This document shows positions 33,931-43,465 of a stretch of 64,000 bases of DNA, piece after piece. A model generated the notes under the pieces. The model saw only the letters and a program-made list of their open reading frames with translations, was not told the DNA's origin and did not search any database. Made by a program: the position numbers and the translations under genes. Location of the stretch: NCBI GenBank assembly GCA_964458455.1, contig CAYWIY010000001.1:4024-68023 (forward strand). The letters run 5' to 3'. Position 1 is the first letter of the stretch. Each line of letters starts with the position of its first letter. Source of the stretch: B1SED10-74M sp964458455 (GTDB lineage Bacteria > Bacillota > Dethiobacteria > DTU022).

Positions 33931-35358
33931 TTATGATCGGCGGCGTTTGTAGGAAGGGGCAATAGATAACTCCTCCCTGTATTTAGCTACGGTCCGCCTT
34001 GATATTTGAATGCCTTTCTCATTTAAGAGCTCGGCCAGGCGCTGGTCGCTGAACGGTTTGGCCTGGTCCTCGGATTCAACCAGCTCCCGGATATGGGTTT
34101 TGATGCTTGGTGCGGAATGATCGCTCCCATCCGCACCCCCCAGCCCGCTGGAAAAGAAAAATTTTAGGGGAAACAGGCCGCGGGGGGTTTGGATATACTT
34201 ATTAGCGGCGGCGCGGCTGACCGTCGATTCGTGGACGCCTACATTGGAGGCTACTTCTTTGAGGGTTAGGGGTTTCAACTTTTTGATCCCGTGATCCAGA
34301 AACTCTTTCTGGATATCAACAATCTGTTGGGCTACCTTATAGAGGGTTATCCTTCTTTGCTCAATACTGCGGATTAACCAGTAGGCTTTTTCTATCTTGT
34401 TTTTGACAAAGGTAAAAAGCTGCTCGTCTATCGAATCGCTTTTCAGCATCTTATGGTAAAATGGGCTGATTGTCAGCTGGGGCATTCCTGCTTCGTTACC
34501 GGTAACCACATATTCATCGTCAACCTTTTCTACAATAACGTCGGGAACTATATAGCGGGTTTCTTCTCCTTCACCGTAAATACTGCCCGGTTTGGGGTTA
34601 AGGGTGCGGATAAATTCAACCGCCTCTTCGACGGTCTTTTCATTACAATCCAACCGTGAAGCGATGTAGCGGTACCTGCCGTCCGCAGCTGCCGGCAGGT
34701 AATGGTTGACTATTTCAACAGCCACCCTGGGCGGATTGTCCATCTTTTGAATCTGAAGGAGCAGGCATTCCTGTAAGCTCCGGCAGCCAATACCGGTTGG
34801 CTCCAACCTCTGAACTACCCTGAGAGCTTTTTCCAGCTCCCCCAGTTTAACACCCAGGACCGGGGCCAGTTCTTCAAGATCGCCCTGCAGGTAACCATTG
34901 CGATCAAGATTGCCTGCCAGGAAGGCAGCAAGCCTGTACTGCCGGTCGGTAAGCGAAAACATGCGCAGCTGGCTGAGCAGGTCTTCAAGCATTGTGCCGG
35001 TCATGCCGGCACAATTTTCTACCGTCGGTTGGCTGTCGTTAACTTGCTTAACACTTCCGCCCCTGTCGGAGGCCGAGTCCAGGCCCATATCTCTAAAGTA
35101 TTCTTCCCAGGGAAAATCATTTCCATAGATCTGCTCTTCATTCTTATCGGGGCTTTCCCCGTCCACTTCATCTTCTTCATTTTTTTCCTCTTCCCGGTTT
35201 TCCATAACTTCCAAAACTGGGTTATTGATAAGTTCTTCCTGGATATGATCTTGCAGTTCCAGAGCGGAGTACTGCAGAAGAGTTATGGCCAGCTTAAGCT
35301 CAGGGGTAATGATCAGTTTTTGGCTTTGTTCCAGCTTCAGGCTGTAATCAAGCTTCAC
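33931..35358 (-). CDS. rpoN: RNA polymerase sigma-54 factor
   Basis: RpoN directs RNA polymerase to -24/-12 promoters, which open only with an AAA+ activator. The 475-residue protein has the N-terminal activator-interacting domain with Gln/Leu-rich LEQSQKLIITPEL (about 5-20), an acidic linker (EENEEDEVDGESPDKNEEQ, about 55-75), the core-binding domain (about 95-300), the DNA-binding helix-turn-helix (ASNVGVHESTVSRAAANKYI, about 375-395) and the RpoN box SRRTVAKYRE (about 453-462; usual form ARRTVAKYRE). I take GTG 35358 with GGGAGA 7 nt upstream; a start at 35382 is also possible. It lies between whiA and pgk. It probably serves the symporter promoter at 12043. Confidence 0.95.
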   Translation of the reverse strand: MKLDYSLKLEQSQKLIITPELKLAITLLQYSALELQDHIQEELINNPVLEVMENREEEKNEEDEVDGESPDKNEEQIYGNDFPWEEYFRDMGLDSASDRGGSVKQVNDSQPTVENCAGMTGTMLEDLLSQLRMFSLTDRQYRLAAFLAGNLDRNGYLQGDLEELAPVLGVKLGELEKALRVVQRLEPTGIGCRSLQECLLLQIQKMDNPPRVAVEIVNHYLPAAADGRYRYIASRLDCNEKTVEEAVEFIRTLNPKPGSIYGEGEETRYIVPDVIVEKVDDEYVVTGNEAGMPQLTISPFYHKMLKSDSIDEQLFTFVKNKIEKAYWLIRSIEQRRITLYKVAQQIVDIQKEFLDHGIKKLKPLTLKEVASNVGVHESTVSRAAANKYIQTPRGLFPLKFFFSSGLGGADGSDHSAPSIKTHIRELVESEDQAKPFSDQRLAELLNEKGIQISRRTVAKYREELSIAPSYKRRRS

Positions 35359-35515
35359 TGTTATCTCTCCCGCCTTCCTCATATTCTCAAATTACCAGGT
35401 TTCCACAGCTTATAACCAGCCAGAAGGCTGACTTGTATTTACAGTGGTATGCTCAACACTTTTTCATTGTGCTTCGATTACTTCGACACGACTGCGGCAA
35501 CTCCTGCCCTTGATT

Positions 35516-36487
35516 TCAGTAATTGGCACGGTTTTTGCTGGGAACTTCCCCGCTCTCAGTCTTGCGATCAAACATTTTGCTCAGCTGGCGAAAACGATGG
35601 TTCATCCCCGATTTGCTAACAGGTGGATCGAGCTTTTTGCCCAGTTCTTTCAGGGAAGCATCCGGGTACCTCATTCTGGCCAGGGCTGCATCACGGAGGG
35701 CTGGAGGGAGGTTTTCCAGGCCGACAATATTGTCGGCACGTTCTATTAAATCAAGCTGCTGCTGGGCCGACGCCACCACTTTTTCCAGGTTGGCCGTTTC
35801 ACAGTTGACGACCCGGTTGACCTGGTTTCGCATGCTTCTAACCACACGCATGCTCTCCAACTCCAGCAGGGTTCCCCCTGCCCCGATAATCCTCAGAAAA
35901 TCGGCAATGGCTTCTGCACTTTTAAAGTAGAGATAGGCATAGCCTTCACGTTTTCTAAGCAGGGGCGTTAAATTAAACAGCCCGAGCACTTTTCGGTAAA
36001 TCCGGGCATCTTCCAGGCTTCCGCAGTTTATTTCCAGGTGGTAACCGGAGCGCCTGGTTATGCTGATACCGCCTCCGGCTAAATAAACACCCCTGAGAAA
36101 GGCCCGGCGGCAGCAGGTCCTTTTTGGAATCACTGTATTCAGGCGGGGTAGACTCAGGTAACGGCCGGCCTCTTTCATATCCAGGTAGACCAGCAGGGCA
36201 TCGATCTGCTCGTTTCCGCTAACCTGGACCAGGAAGCGGGTTTTATCGAGGCGTTTTTCCTGTTCTCTGATAATAGAAGGGGTCTCCACCCCGGCCTGCC
36301 TGAGCAAGTTAAACAGGCGCCGGGCAACAGCGCTGTCTTCAACGGCAATGATCAGGGCATGCGTATTTCGGCGAATAGCGTAATAACCATTCCTGAGAAG
36401 AAGTGACTTTAACTCCCAGGAACCGCAGCATGCCAGGGGCTCTTCCAACCTGGCCAGTTCATGTTTCACCTGCCTGGTTAAAGACAA
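35516..36487 (-). CDS. whiA: DNA-binding regulator WhiA
   Basis: WhiA is a conserved DNA-binding protein of Gram-positives, needed for sporulation in streptomycetes and linked to cell division and chromosome segregation in Bacillus. The 323-residue protein has the N-terminal LAGLIDADG-like half (with RAFLRGVYLAGGGISI, about residues 124-139, an inactive homing-endonuclease motif) and a C-terminal helix-turn-helix (YPDASLKELGKKLDPPVSKSGMNHR region, about 270-295), as usual. Start is TTG 36487 with GGAGG 10 nt upstream. It follows rapZ by 17 nt; the gene yvcK that usually lies between is absent here. The next gene, rpoN, starts 157 nt later. Confidence 0.96.
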   Translation of the reverse strand: MSLTRQVKHELARLEEPLACCGSWELKSLLLRNGYYAIRRNTHALIIAVEDSAVARRLFNLLRQAGVETPSIIREQEKRLDKTRFLVQVSGNEQIDALLVYLDMKEAGRYLSLPRLNTVIPKRTCCRRAFLRGVYLAGGGISITRRSGYHLEINCGSLEDARIYRKVLGLFNLTPLLRKREGYAYLYFKSAEAIADFLRIIGAGGTLLELESMRVVRSMRNQVNRVVNCETANLEKVVASAQQQLDLIERADNIVGLENLPPALRDAALARMRYPDASLKELGKKLDPPVSKSGMNHRFRQLSKMFDRKTESGEVPSKNRANY

Positions 36488-36504
36488 TTAAATCCAGCCT
36501 CCTG

Positions 36505-37353
36505 TCAGCTTTTATAGATATCCCTGTGTTCCACGGTCAGGTTAAACCGGGATCCCAGCGATTTTCCGATTTCATCGGCAATCACAACCGAGCGGTGCTT
36601 GCCCCCGGTACAGCCAATGGTTATCACAAGGCTGGCCTTCCCTTCCTTGACATAAAAAGGAATTGAAAACTCAAGCATATCCTGCAGTTTTGCATAATAC
36701 TCCCTGGTTTCGGGCCAGCGCCAGAGATATTCTTTAACCTGGTCATCATCACCTGTCAAGAGAGCCAGATGTTCGACATAGTGTGGATTTGGCAAGAACC
36801 TGACATCAAAAACCAGGTCCGCGTGGGGAGGCAGGCCGTACTTGAAACCAAAAGAAACAATCCTGATCTGCATGTTTTTATCCCGCTGGCCGGGCTCATA
36901 AAGCTCGACAATCTTGGCCTTAAGCTCCCAGGGCTTCAGGTAGGAAGTATCTATTTCCTTGTGCGCTTTTCCTCTTAGCTCACTCAAGCCTTCCCGTTCC
37001 CTTTGAATTGCTTCCGGCAGGCTGACTTCGCCGAGGGGGTGGCGCCTCCTGGTTTCCTTAAAACGCCTGATCAATACATCATCGTCTGCCACCAAAAACA
37101 GAATTTCATAATCAACATCGTTTTGTTCCAGTTCCTGCAAAGATTCAAACAGGTCCTCGAAAAAAGCGGCGCCACGCATATCACATACCAGGGCCACTTT
37201 CTTATTCTCCGACTGGATAAACAGATCGGCAAATTTAGATATCAGGGTCGGGGGCATGTTGTCGACACAGTAGTAACCCAGATCTTCAAAACAATTCAGG
37301 GCATGGCTTTTACCGGCTCCTGAAAGTCCCGTAATAATAATTAATCGAATCAC
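36505..37353 (-). CDS. rapZ: RNase adapter / nucleotide-binding protein RapZ
   Basis: RapZ (YvcJ) is a 282-residue P-loop protein; in Gram-negatives it guides RNase E to small RNAs, and in Bacillus it binds nucleotides and affects competence and wall metabolism. Seen: Walker A GLSGAGKSHAL (about residues 9-19), Walker B-like VALVCDMRG (about 52-60), and the conserved C-terminal motif IGCTGGKHRSVVIADEIG (about 246-263), which forms the phosphosugar/RNA-binding domain. The start is GTG 37353. whiA follows after 17 nt. The 203-nt spacer upstream to the HAD gene carries no visible gene. Confidence 0.95.
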   Translation of the reverse strand: MIRLIIITGLSGAGKSHALNCFEDLGYYCVDNMPPTLISKFADLFIQSENKKVALVCDMRGAAFFEDLFESLQELEQNDVDYEILFLVADDDVLIRRFKETRRRHPLGEVSLPEAIQREREGLSELRGKAHKEIDTSYLKPWELKAKIVELYEPGQRDKNMQIRIVSFGFKYGLPPHADLVFDVRFLPNPHYVEHLALLTGDDDQVKEYLWRWPETREYYAKLQDMLEFSIPFYVKEGKASLVITIGCTGGKHRSVVIADEIGKSLGSRFNLTVEHRDIYKS

Positions 37354-37556
37354 TTCATCATTAACGCTGATTTACACCAGCCCCCTTTTTAGTAGCGCTC
37401 CTGTATTAGCAGCACCGCTACCTTATTACTGCATGCATTGTGAGGCCTCAAAGTGCCCCTTCCATTAAATCCTTCAATTAAAAGTTTTTATGTTTTTTGA
37501 GCCCGGGCTCAATTTAGTCAGGCGCCGCTGCCGTACCAAACCACTGCCAATACAGG

Positions 37557-38387
37557 CTATTTGGGGCCGTACTGATGGTTAAGCACATATTTTTCAATAA
37601 TTTCAGCAACCCCGTCTTCATTATGCGGCCCTGTAACCAGCGCCGCCGCTTCAAGGACCTCCGGCTTGGCATTGGCTACCGCTACACCGAGGCCGGCGAA
37701 ACCTAGCATGTCGATATCATTGTAACCGTCTCCAAAAGCCAAAACCTCTCCCGCCTTGACGCCTTCACGTTCAGCCAGCCACTGCAAAGCCTGCCCCTTG
37801 GTCGCCTTTTTGTCCGTAACCTCCAAAAAATATGGACGGGACTGTAAAATCGACAGCCTGCTTCCGTACCGCTTTTTTAAATAACGCTCTATTTCTTCTA
37901 TCTGACCATCCCAGGAAATAATACTCAGCTTGGTGGGGGTAACTCTTTTATCCTCCAGGAATGCGCGTAAATCGCCCACCGGATGCAGTTCAATGTTTGT
38001 CAGAGAGCGGTAATAGCGGGTATGCTCATTTTCTTCCCGCACATAAAGATTGCTCCCAATAAACATGCTCACATGCAAATCTAACCGGCTGGTTTCTTCT
38101 ATCACCTCAATAGCCGTCCGGTTCTCCAGGGGACGGTGGAAAATTACCTTTTCACTTCGCGCAGTCTTGATCATGGCCCCATGGTAGTTAATCAACGGCC
38201 AGTCCCTTTCAAGGCCCAGTTCCTTCATGTAAGGGACGCTGGTTTGAAACATCCGTCCGGTGGCAATGACAAACTTGACGCCACGCGAAACCGCCTTGCG
38301 GACAGCTTCCTTGTTACGGTCAGATATTTCGGCATTTTCATCAAGCAGTGTATAATCCAAATCCGCTGCAATCAGGCGGAAGCGCAT
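37557..38387 (-). CDS. Cof-type HAD-IIB phosphatase
   Basis: A 276-residue haloacid dehalogenase-superfamily phosphatase of the Cof/IIB type, which removes phosphate from small metabolites such as sugar phosphates or flavins. Motif I is AADLDYTLLDENAEI (about residues 8-22, nucleophile Asp10), motif II IATGRMF (about 40-46), motif III Lys near residue 190 (DKKATKGQALQWL) and motif IV FGDGYNDIDMLGFAG (about 212-226). The C2-type cap is between. ATG 38387 is the natural start. It lies 295 nt from uvrC with nothing coding seen in the spacer and 203 nt from rapZ. Substrate unknown; it could be involved in pyridoxal or sugar phosphate turnover. Confidence 0.92.
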   Translation of the reverse strand: MRFRLIAADLDYTLLDENAEISDRNKEAVRKAVSRGVKFVIATGRMFQTSVPYMKELGLERDWPLINYHGAMIKTARSEKVIFHRPLENRTAIEVIEETSRLDLHVSMFIGSNLYVREENEHTRYYRSLTNIELHPVGDLRAFLEDKRVTPTKLSIISWDGQIEEIERYLKKRYGSRLSILQSRPYFLEVTDKKATKGQALQWLAEREGVKAGEVLAFGDGYNDIDMLGFAGLGVAVANAKPEVLEAAALVTGPHNEDGVAEIIEKYVLNHQYGPK

Positions 38388-38682
38388 TTAATACCACCTC
38401 ATCAACAGTATAACACATCATAGATATTTTGTTCCGGAGTTTCAGGCGACCGCCGGTCGCAGCCTCAGGCTAAAGTCACTGGAGATACCATTACAGCCCC
38501 TCTACTGTCTTAACCTGCTTGAAGATTACTGTACTTGCTGATCTTTTAAGTTGGAACTGCACCGGATTAGGTTGAGCTTTTCACCCGGGTTATCCTTTTA
38601 AAGGGCTCATCCGGGGCTCTCGCTCAGTAGCCGGCTGTTAGCCTGCCAAACCGCTCCAGGCTGAGCAGACACTCAATCCCTT

Positions 38683-40539
38683 TTATTCCGCTTCTTTCGC
38701 ACGCAGGGACTTGTAGATAGTTTCTGCCAGGGGCCGGCTAATACCCGGCACTTCTGCCAGCTGTTCTACCGTGGCTTCCCGCACTCTACCTGCGCTTCCG
38801 AAATGCTTGAGCAAGGCAGTCCGGCGGGAAGGACCTACACCGGGGATGGCTTCAAGCCGGGATCGGAGCCCGCTTCGCTCCCTCCTGCTGCGGTGCCCGC
38901 CTACGGCGAAGCGGTGCACCTCGTCACGAATACGCTGCAGCATCTGGAGCAGGGGGTCATTGGCAGCCATACGCACCGGGAGGGCTGTTCCTTCCAGGAA
39001 AAGCTGATCGGGATCCTTGGCCAGGGCAGCGAGGGGCACATCTTCCAGGCTTGTCCCATTTAAGGCCTCCCGGGCGGCACCAAGCTGGCCCCTGCCCCCG
39101 TCAATCAAAATCAGGTCCGGCCTGGGCCAGGTATCCTGCCCGGCCCTTCTTTGCAAAGCTTCCTGCAGAGCGCCGTAATCGTCGCCGGGCTGAGCCGAAC
39201 GGATATTAAAGCGGCGGTAGCCTTCTTTATAAGGTTCCCCGAAACGGAAAACCACCATGGCCCCCACCGGTTCGCCTCCGCTTAAATGGGAAATATCAAA
39301 CCCCTCGAGCCTTACAGGCGGCTCATCCAGGCCTACGAGGCGGCCAAGTTCTTCCAGTGGCTGTTCTGTTTTACGGACCCGCTGCTCCTCGTCTTCTTCC
39401 AGGCGCAAGCAACAGTTACGCCGGGCCAACTCAACCAGTTTTTTTAAGGATCCACGCCTGGGGACGCGGAGCTCAACCTTGCGGCCTGCTTTAATCTTAA
39501 GCCATTCCTGGAGCAGTTCGGCCTCGGCGGGTTGATCCGAAACCACTATTTCAGGCGGCAGGCTTTCAGCCTGGTTGTAATATGACTTGATAAAAGAAGC
39601 GATTACCTCGTCCTTTTCCACTTCTTCGGCCCCGGTAAGGGGGAAATGCTCCTGGCTGAGCAGCTTGCCGCTGCGGACCTGGAACAAATGCACTGCAGCC
39701 CGGTCCCCGTGCCGACCCAGGGCCAGGACATCCCTTTCGGCATCGTCTTCTTGCAGGGTCATTTTTTGCTGCTGGCCGGCTACCCTCTGCAGGGACTGGA
39801 GCCGGTCGCGCAGGGCGGCTGCTTCTTCAAAGCGATGCTCCCGGGCCGCTTCCTCCATCTGGGCTTTCAGCCTGCTTTCCAGTTCTCCATGCCTGCCCTG
39901 CAGAAACAGGACCACCTGCCTGACCATTTTCTCGTATTCTTCTGGCGGCACTGCTTCTGCACCGCGGCAAGGAGCCAGGCAGCGTTTCATCTGGTAATTA
40001 AGGCAGGGCCTATCTGATGCCTGGGAGCCGTCCAGAGGCTGGCGGCAGCGGCGCAGGGGGAAAATGGAACCGATAAACCGCATCGTCTCTCGCACCGCCC
40101 CTACATCGGTAAAGGGCCCGAAACGTTGTTCTTCTTTGCCAGGGACAGGCTTATAACGGCCGCGCCGCCCACCCCGCTGTGATAGCCGCAGCAGTTCCAT
40201 GCGCGGGTAAAGCTCAGGCGTAAGGATCAGGTACGGGTAATCCTTATCGTCCTTCAGGTTCACGTTGAAGCGGGGCCGGTACTCCTTGATCAGGTTGCAC
40301 TCTAAGATAAGGGCTTCTACTTCGGTGTCTGTTACCACGTAATCAATATCGGCGAGCCTGCCCTGCAGGGAGCGCAGGCGCGGGGATATGGTACCGTTAT
40401 CTGCCAGGTACGATCGCAGGCGGTTGCGCAGCAAATTGGCCTTTCCTACGTAAATAACCCGACCGGTTTTATCTTTAAGCAGGTAAACACCCGGCATGGC
40501 CGGTACCTGCCGCACTTTTTCCTTCAACTGCTCAAGCAT
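38683..40539 (-). CDS. uvrC: Excinuclease ABC subunit C
   Basis: UvrC makes both incisions next to DNA lesions in nucleotide excision repair after loading by UvrB. The 618-residue protein has the GIY-YIG domain (PAMPGVYLLKDKTGRVIYVGKA, residues about 12-33), a Cys-rich stretch with CLNYQMKRCLAPC (about 180), the UVR interaction motif (about 205-240, MEEAAREHRFEEAAALRDRLQ), the RNase H-like endonuclease (RLEGFDISHLSGGEPVGAMV, about 385) and two HhH motifs at the end (IPGVGPSRRTALLKHFGS, about 570). It ends the uvrB-uvrA-uvrC group, 18 nt after uvrA. Confidence 0.98.
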   Translation of the reverse strand: MLEQLKEKVRQVPAMPGVYLLKDKTGRVIYVGKANLLRNRLRSYLADNGTISPRLRSLQGRLADIDYVVTDTEVEALILECNLIKEYRPRFNVNLKDDKDYPYLILTPELYPRMELLRLSQRGGRRGRYKPVPGKEEQRFGPFTDVGAVRETMRFIGSIFPLRRCRQPLDGSQASDRPCLNYQMKRCLAPCRGAEAVPPEEYEKMVRQVVLFLQGRHGELESRLKAQMEEAAREHRFEEAAALRDRLQSLQRVAGQQQKMTLQEDDAERDVLALGRHGDRAAVHLFQVRSGKLLSQEHFPLTGAEEVEKDEVIASFIKSYYNQAESLPPEIVVSDQPAEAELLQEWLKIKAGRKVELRVPRRGSLKKLVELARRNCCLRLEEDEEQRVRKTEQPLEELGRLVGLDEPPVRLEGFDISHLSGGEPVGAMVVFRFGEPYKEGYRRFNIRSAQPGDDYGALQEALQRRAGQDTWPRPDLILIDGGRGQLGAAREALNGTSLEDVPLAALAKDPDQLFLEGTALPVRMAANDPLLQMLQRIRDEVHRFAVGGHRSRRERSGLRSRLEAIPGVGPSRRTALLKHFGSAGRVREATVEQLAEVPGISRPLAETIYKSLRAKEAE

Positions 40540-40557
40540 AGTTTAACTCTCCGTGTT

Positions 40558-43401
40558 TCAGGTTTCAGCTGCTGTCCTGGACCGCGGCAGGGCCCCGGTC
40601 AGCCAGCGCCCGGTATAAGAATCTTCACAGGCAGCTACCTCTTCCGGCGAACCGGCGGCAACAACCCAGCCGCCCTTGTCCCCGCCTTCAGGGCCCAGGT
40701 CGATGATATAATCCGCCCTCTTAAGCACGTCGAGGTTATGTTCGATCACAACCACGGTATTGCCGCTGTCGACCAGGCGGTCCAGGATATGCAGGAGTTT
40801 GCTGATATCATCAAGGTGCAAACCGGTAGTCGGCTCATCCAGGACATAGAGGCTGCGGCCGTTGCTGCGCCGGGAAAGCTCGGTGGCCAGTTTTACCCGC
40901 TGGGCCTCTCCACCGGACAGGGTGGTTGCCGGCTGGCCCAGCCTGATATAACCGAGCCCGACATCGTAAAGGAGCTGCAATTTGCGCTGGACCCTGGGAA
41001 TGGCCGAGAAAAATTCAAGCGCTTCTTCCACGGTCATATCAAGCACATCGGCAATATTCTTTTCCTTGTAACGGACTTCCAGGGTTTCCCTGTTGTAGCG
41101 TTTGCCGCGGCATACCTCACAGGGCACATACACATCGGGCAAAAAGTGCATCTCGATCCTCAGGATGCCGTCTCCCCGGCAGGCTTCGCAGCGACCTCCC
41201 TTGACATTGAAGCTGAAACGGCCCGGCTTGTAGCCGCGGCGCCGCGATTCCTGGGTCTTGGCAAAGAGTTCCCTGATCCCGTCAAAAAGTCCGGTGTAAG
41301 TGGCCGGGTTGGAACGCGGGGTCCGCCCGATGGGAGATTGATCAATAACGATCACTTTGTCAAGCTGCTCCACCCCTTCCAGGCCTTTGTGCCGGCCGGC
41401 TTGCACCCTTGAGCGGTGCAGTTTCCGGGCCAGGGCCCGGGCTAAAATTTCGTTAATCAGGGTGCTTTTGCCCGAACCGGACACCCCGGCCACGCAGTTA
41501 AACATGCCCAGGGGAATCCCAACGTCGATATTTTTCAAATTATGTTCTTCAGCGCCGCGGATCCAGAGCCAGCGATCGTTAGCCGAACGCCTTTTTTCCG
41601 GCACGGCCACTTCGCGCCTCCCGGCCAGGTAATCGCCGGTAATTGACTCGGGCACTGCTGTGATCTCTTCCACGGTCCCCTGTGCTACGATTTTACCGCC
41701 GGCCGCCCCTGCTCCCGGCCCGATGTCGACCAGATGATCGGCACTGCGTATCGTTTCTTCATCGTGTTCAACTACCAGGACGGTATTGCCCAGGTCGCGC
41801 AGTTTCTTCAGGGTGCTGTTCAGGCGGGCGATATCCCTCTGGTGAAGGCCGATAGAGGGCTCATCCAGGATATAGATAACGCCGGTCAGGCCGGAACCGA
41901 TCTGGGTGGCCAACCTGATGCGCTGTGCTTCGCCGCCCGATAAGGTGGAAGCGGCTCGGTCCAGAGTCAGGTATTGCAAGCCCACATGGCGCAAAAACTG
42001 CAGCCTTTCCCCGATTTCTTTTAACACCTGCCGGGCAATGTATTCTTCGCGCGAGGTAAGCTGCAGCCGGTCGAAAAATTCCGCCGCCTGCTCCACGGTC
42101 AGAGCGGATATCTCGGCAATATTACTACCACCAAGCATAACGGCCAGGCTGGAAGGTTTCAGGCGTCTTCCCTCGCAGGCAGGGCAAGGTCTGACCTGCA
42201 TGAACTTTTCCATTTCATCTCTCATCTCTTCTGAAGAGGTGTTGGCATAGCGCCGCTCCAACAACTTAAGCACTCCGGGAAATACTTTTTTATAATTCCG
42301 GACCCGTTTGAACATATTGACATAGCGAAAATTAATTTTTTCCGGGGCGCCGTACAGGATCTTGTGCTGCTCTTCGGTGGGAAGATCCTTGAAGGGTTTA
42401 TCCATATCAATGCCCCAGGCTTTGGCTGCCGCTTCCAGGAACTGCTGGTAGTAGTTCTGGCCCGACCAGGCATGAACGACCCCTTCCCGCAGGGACAGCT
42501 CAGGGTAGGGAATTACCAGGTCGGGAGAAAATTCGGCCCTGCTGCCCAGCCCGCTGCACTCGGGGCAGGCCCCGTAAGGGCTGTTAAAAGAAAAGATCCG
42601 CGGGCTGATCTCTTCAAAGCTGAAGCCGCAATCAGCACAGGCAAAATTTTCGCTGAAAAGCTGCTCCCCGCCATCGACATCCTGGACCAGGACCAGCCCT
42701 TCGCTCAGCTTGAGGGCATTTTCCAGCGAATCAGCCAGGCGGGACTGGATACCCTCCCGGATCACCAGGCGGTCAACGACCACCTCGATATTGTGCTTTT
42801 TCTGTTTATCCAGGCGAATATCTTCTTCCAGCTCCCGGACTTCCCCGTCAACCCGGATCCGAACATAGCCCTTGCGAGCCATATCATCAAACAGGCGCGA
42901 ATACTCACCCTTGCGGCCCCTGACCAGCGGAGCCAGGACCTGGATGCGGGTCCCTTCCGGCATGGCGGCAACCTGGTCCACGATCTGCTGCACAGTCTGC
43001 TGGCTAATCGGTTTCTGGCAGGTCGGGCAGTGGGGATTACCGATGCGGGCAAACAGGAGCCGGATATAATCATAAACCTCTGTAACCGTACCCACGGTGG
43101 AACGCGGGTTGCGGGAAGTTGTTTTTTGATCGATCGAAATAGCCGGTGAAAGACCTTCGATCTGATCCACATCAGGCTTTTCCATCTGCCCCAGAAACTG
43201 GCGGGCATAAGCCGAGAGCGATTCGACATAGCGCCGCTGGCCCTCGGCATAGATGGTATCAAAGGCCAGGGACGATTTGCCCGATCCGCTTAAACCGGTA
43301 AAAACTATAAATTGATGGCGGGGCAGTTCAAGGTCGATATTTTTTAAGTTATGCTCCCTTGCCCCGCGGATAATTATTTCTCCAGTCGACAAATTGGTCA
43401 C
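40558..43401 (-). CDS. uvrA: Excinuclease ABC subunit A
   Basis: UvrA (947 residues) is the ABC-type ATPase that detects DNA damage as a dimer. Seen: the first Walker A GLSGSGKSSLAFDT (about residues 32-45), zinc Cys pairs in CPTC and CADCGFSF...CPECSGLG (about 255-290), the first ABC signature LSGGEAQRIRLA (about 490), the second Walker A GVSGSGKSTLI (about 640), a second zinc module (CEACRGDG ... CEVCRGKRY, about 740-765) and the second signature LSGGEAQRVKLA (about 830). The full length matches the family. It follows uvrB by 64 nt and precedes uvrC by 18 nt; a three-gene DNA repair operon. Confidence 0.99.
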   Translation of the reverse strand: MTNLSTGEIIIRGAREHNLKNIDLELPRHQFIVFTGLSGSGKSSLAFDTIYAEGQRRYVESLSAYARQFLGQMEKPDVDQIEGLSPAISIDQKTTSRNPRSTVGTVTEVYDYIRLLFARIGNPHCPTCQKPISQQTVQQIVDQVAAMPEGTRIQVLAPLVRGRKGEYSRLFDDMARKGYVRIRVDGEVRELEEDIRLDKQKKHNIEVVVDRLVIREGIQSRLADSLENALKLSEGLVLVQDVDGGEQLFSENFACADCGFSFEEISPRIFSFNSPYGACPECSGLGSRAEFSPDLVIPYPELSLREGVVHAWSGQNYYQQFLEAAAKAWGIDMDKPFKDLPTEEQHKILYGAPEKINFRYVNMFKRVRNYKKVFPGVLKLLERRYANTSSEEMRDEMEKFMQVRPCPACEGRRLKPSSLAVMLGGSNIAEISALTVEQAAEFFDRLQLTSREEYIARQVLKEIGERLQFLRHVGLQYLTLDRAASTLSGGEAQRIRLATQIGSGLTGVIYILDEPSIGLHQRDIARLNSTLKKLRDLGNTVLVVEHDEETIRSADHLVDIGPGAGAAGGKIVAQGTVEEITAVPESITGDYLAGRREVAVPEKRRSANDRWLWIRGAEEHNLKNIDVGIPLGMFNCVAGVSGSGKSTLINEILARALARKLHRSRVQAGRHKGLEGVEQLDKVIVIDQSPIGRTPRSNPATYTGLFDGIRELFAKTQESRRRGYKPGRFSFNVKGGRCEACRGDGILRIEMHFLPDVYVPCEVCRGKRYNRETLEVRYKEKNIADVLDMTVEEALEFFSAIPRVQRKLQLLYDVGLGYIRLGQPATTLSGGEAQRVKLATELSRRSNGRSLYVLDEPTTGLHLDDISKLLHILDRLVDSGNTVVVIEHNLDVLKRADYIIDLGPEGGDKGGWVVAAGSPEEVAACEDSYTGRWLTGALPRSRTAAET

Positions 43402-43465
43402 CTCGTTCTTGCAATTTCACAGCACATGACAGGGGGGTGATAGGGGGACGTTTCACTTGTCAGGT

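Noticed and set aside
37497..37512. The perfect palindrome TTGAGCCCGGGCTCAA in the rapZ-HAD spacer as a terminator
   Set aside because: On the minus strand it is followed by an A-run, not U; it has no loop to speak of. It is left as unassigned.
42364..43149. A 261-residue plus-strand ORF in uvrA
   Set aside because: Antisense shadow of a conserved gene; no motif.
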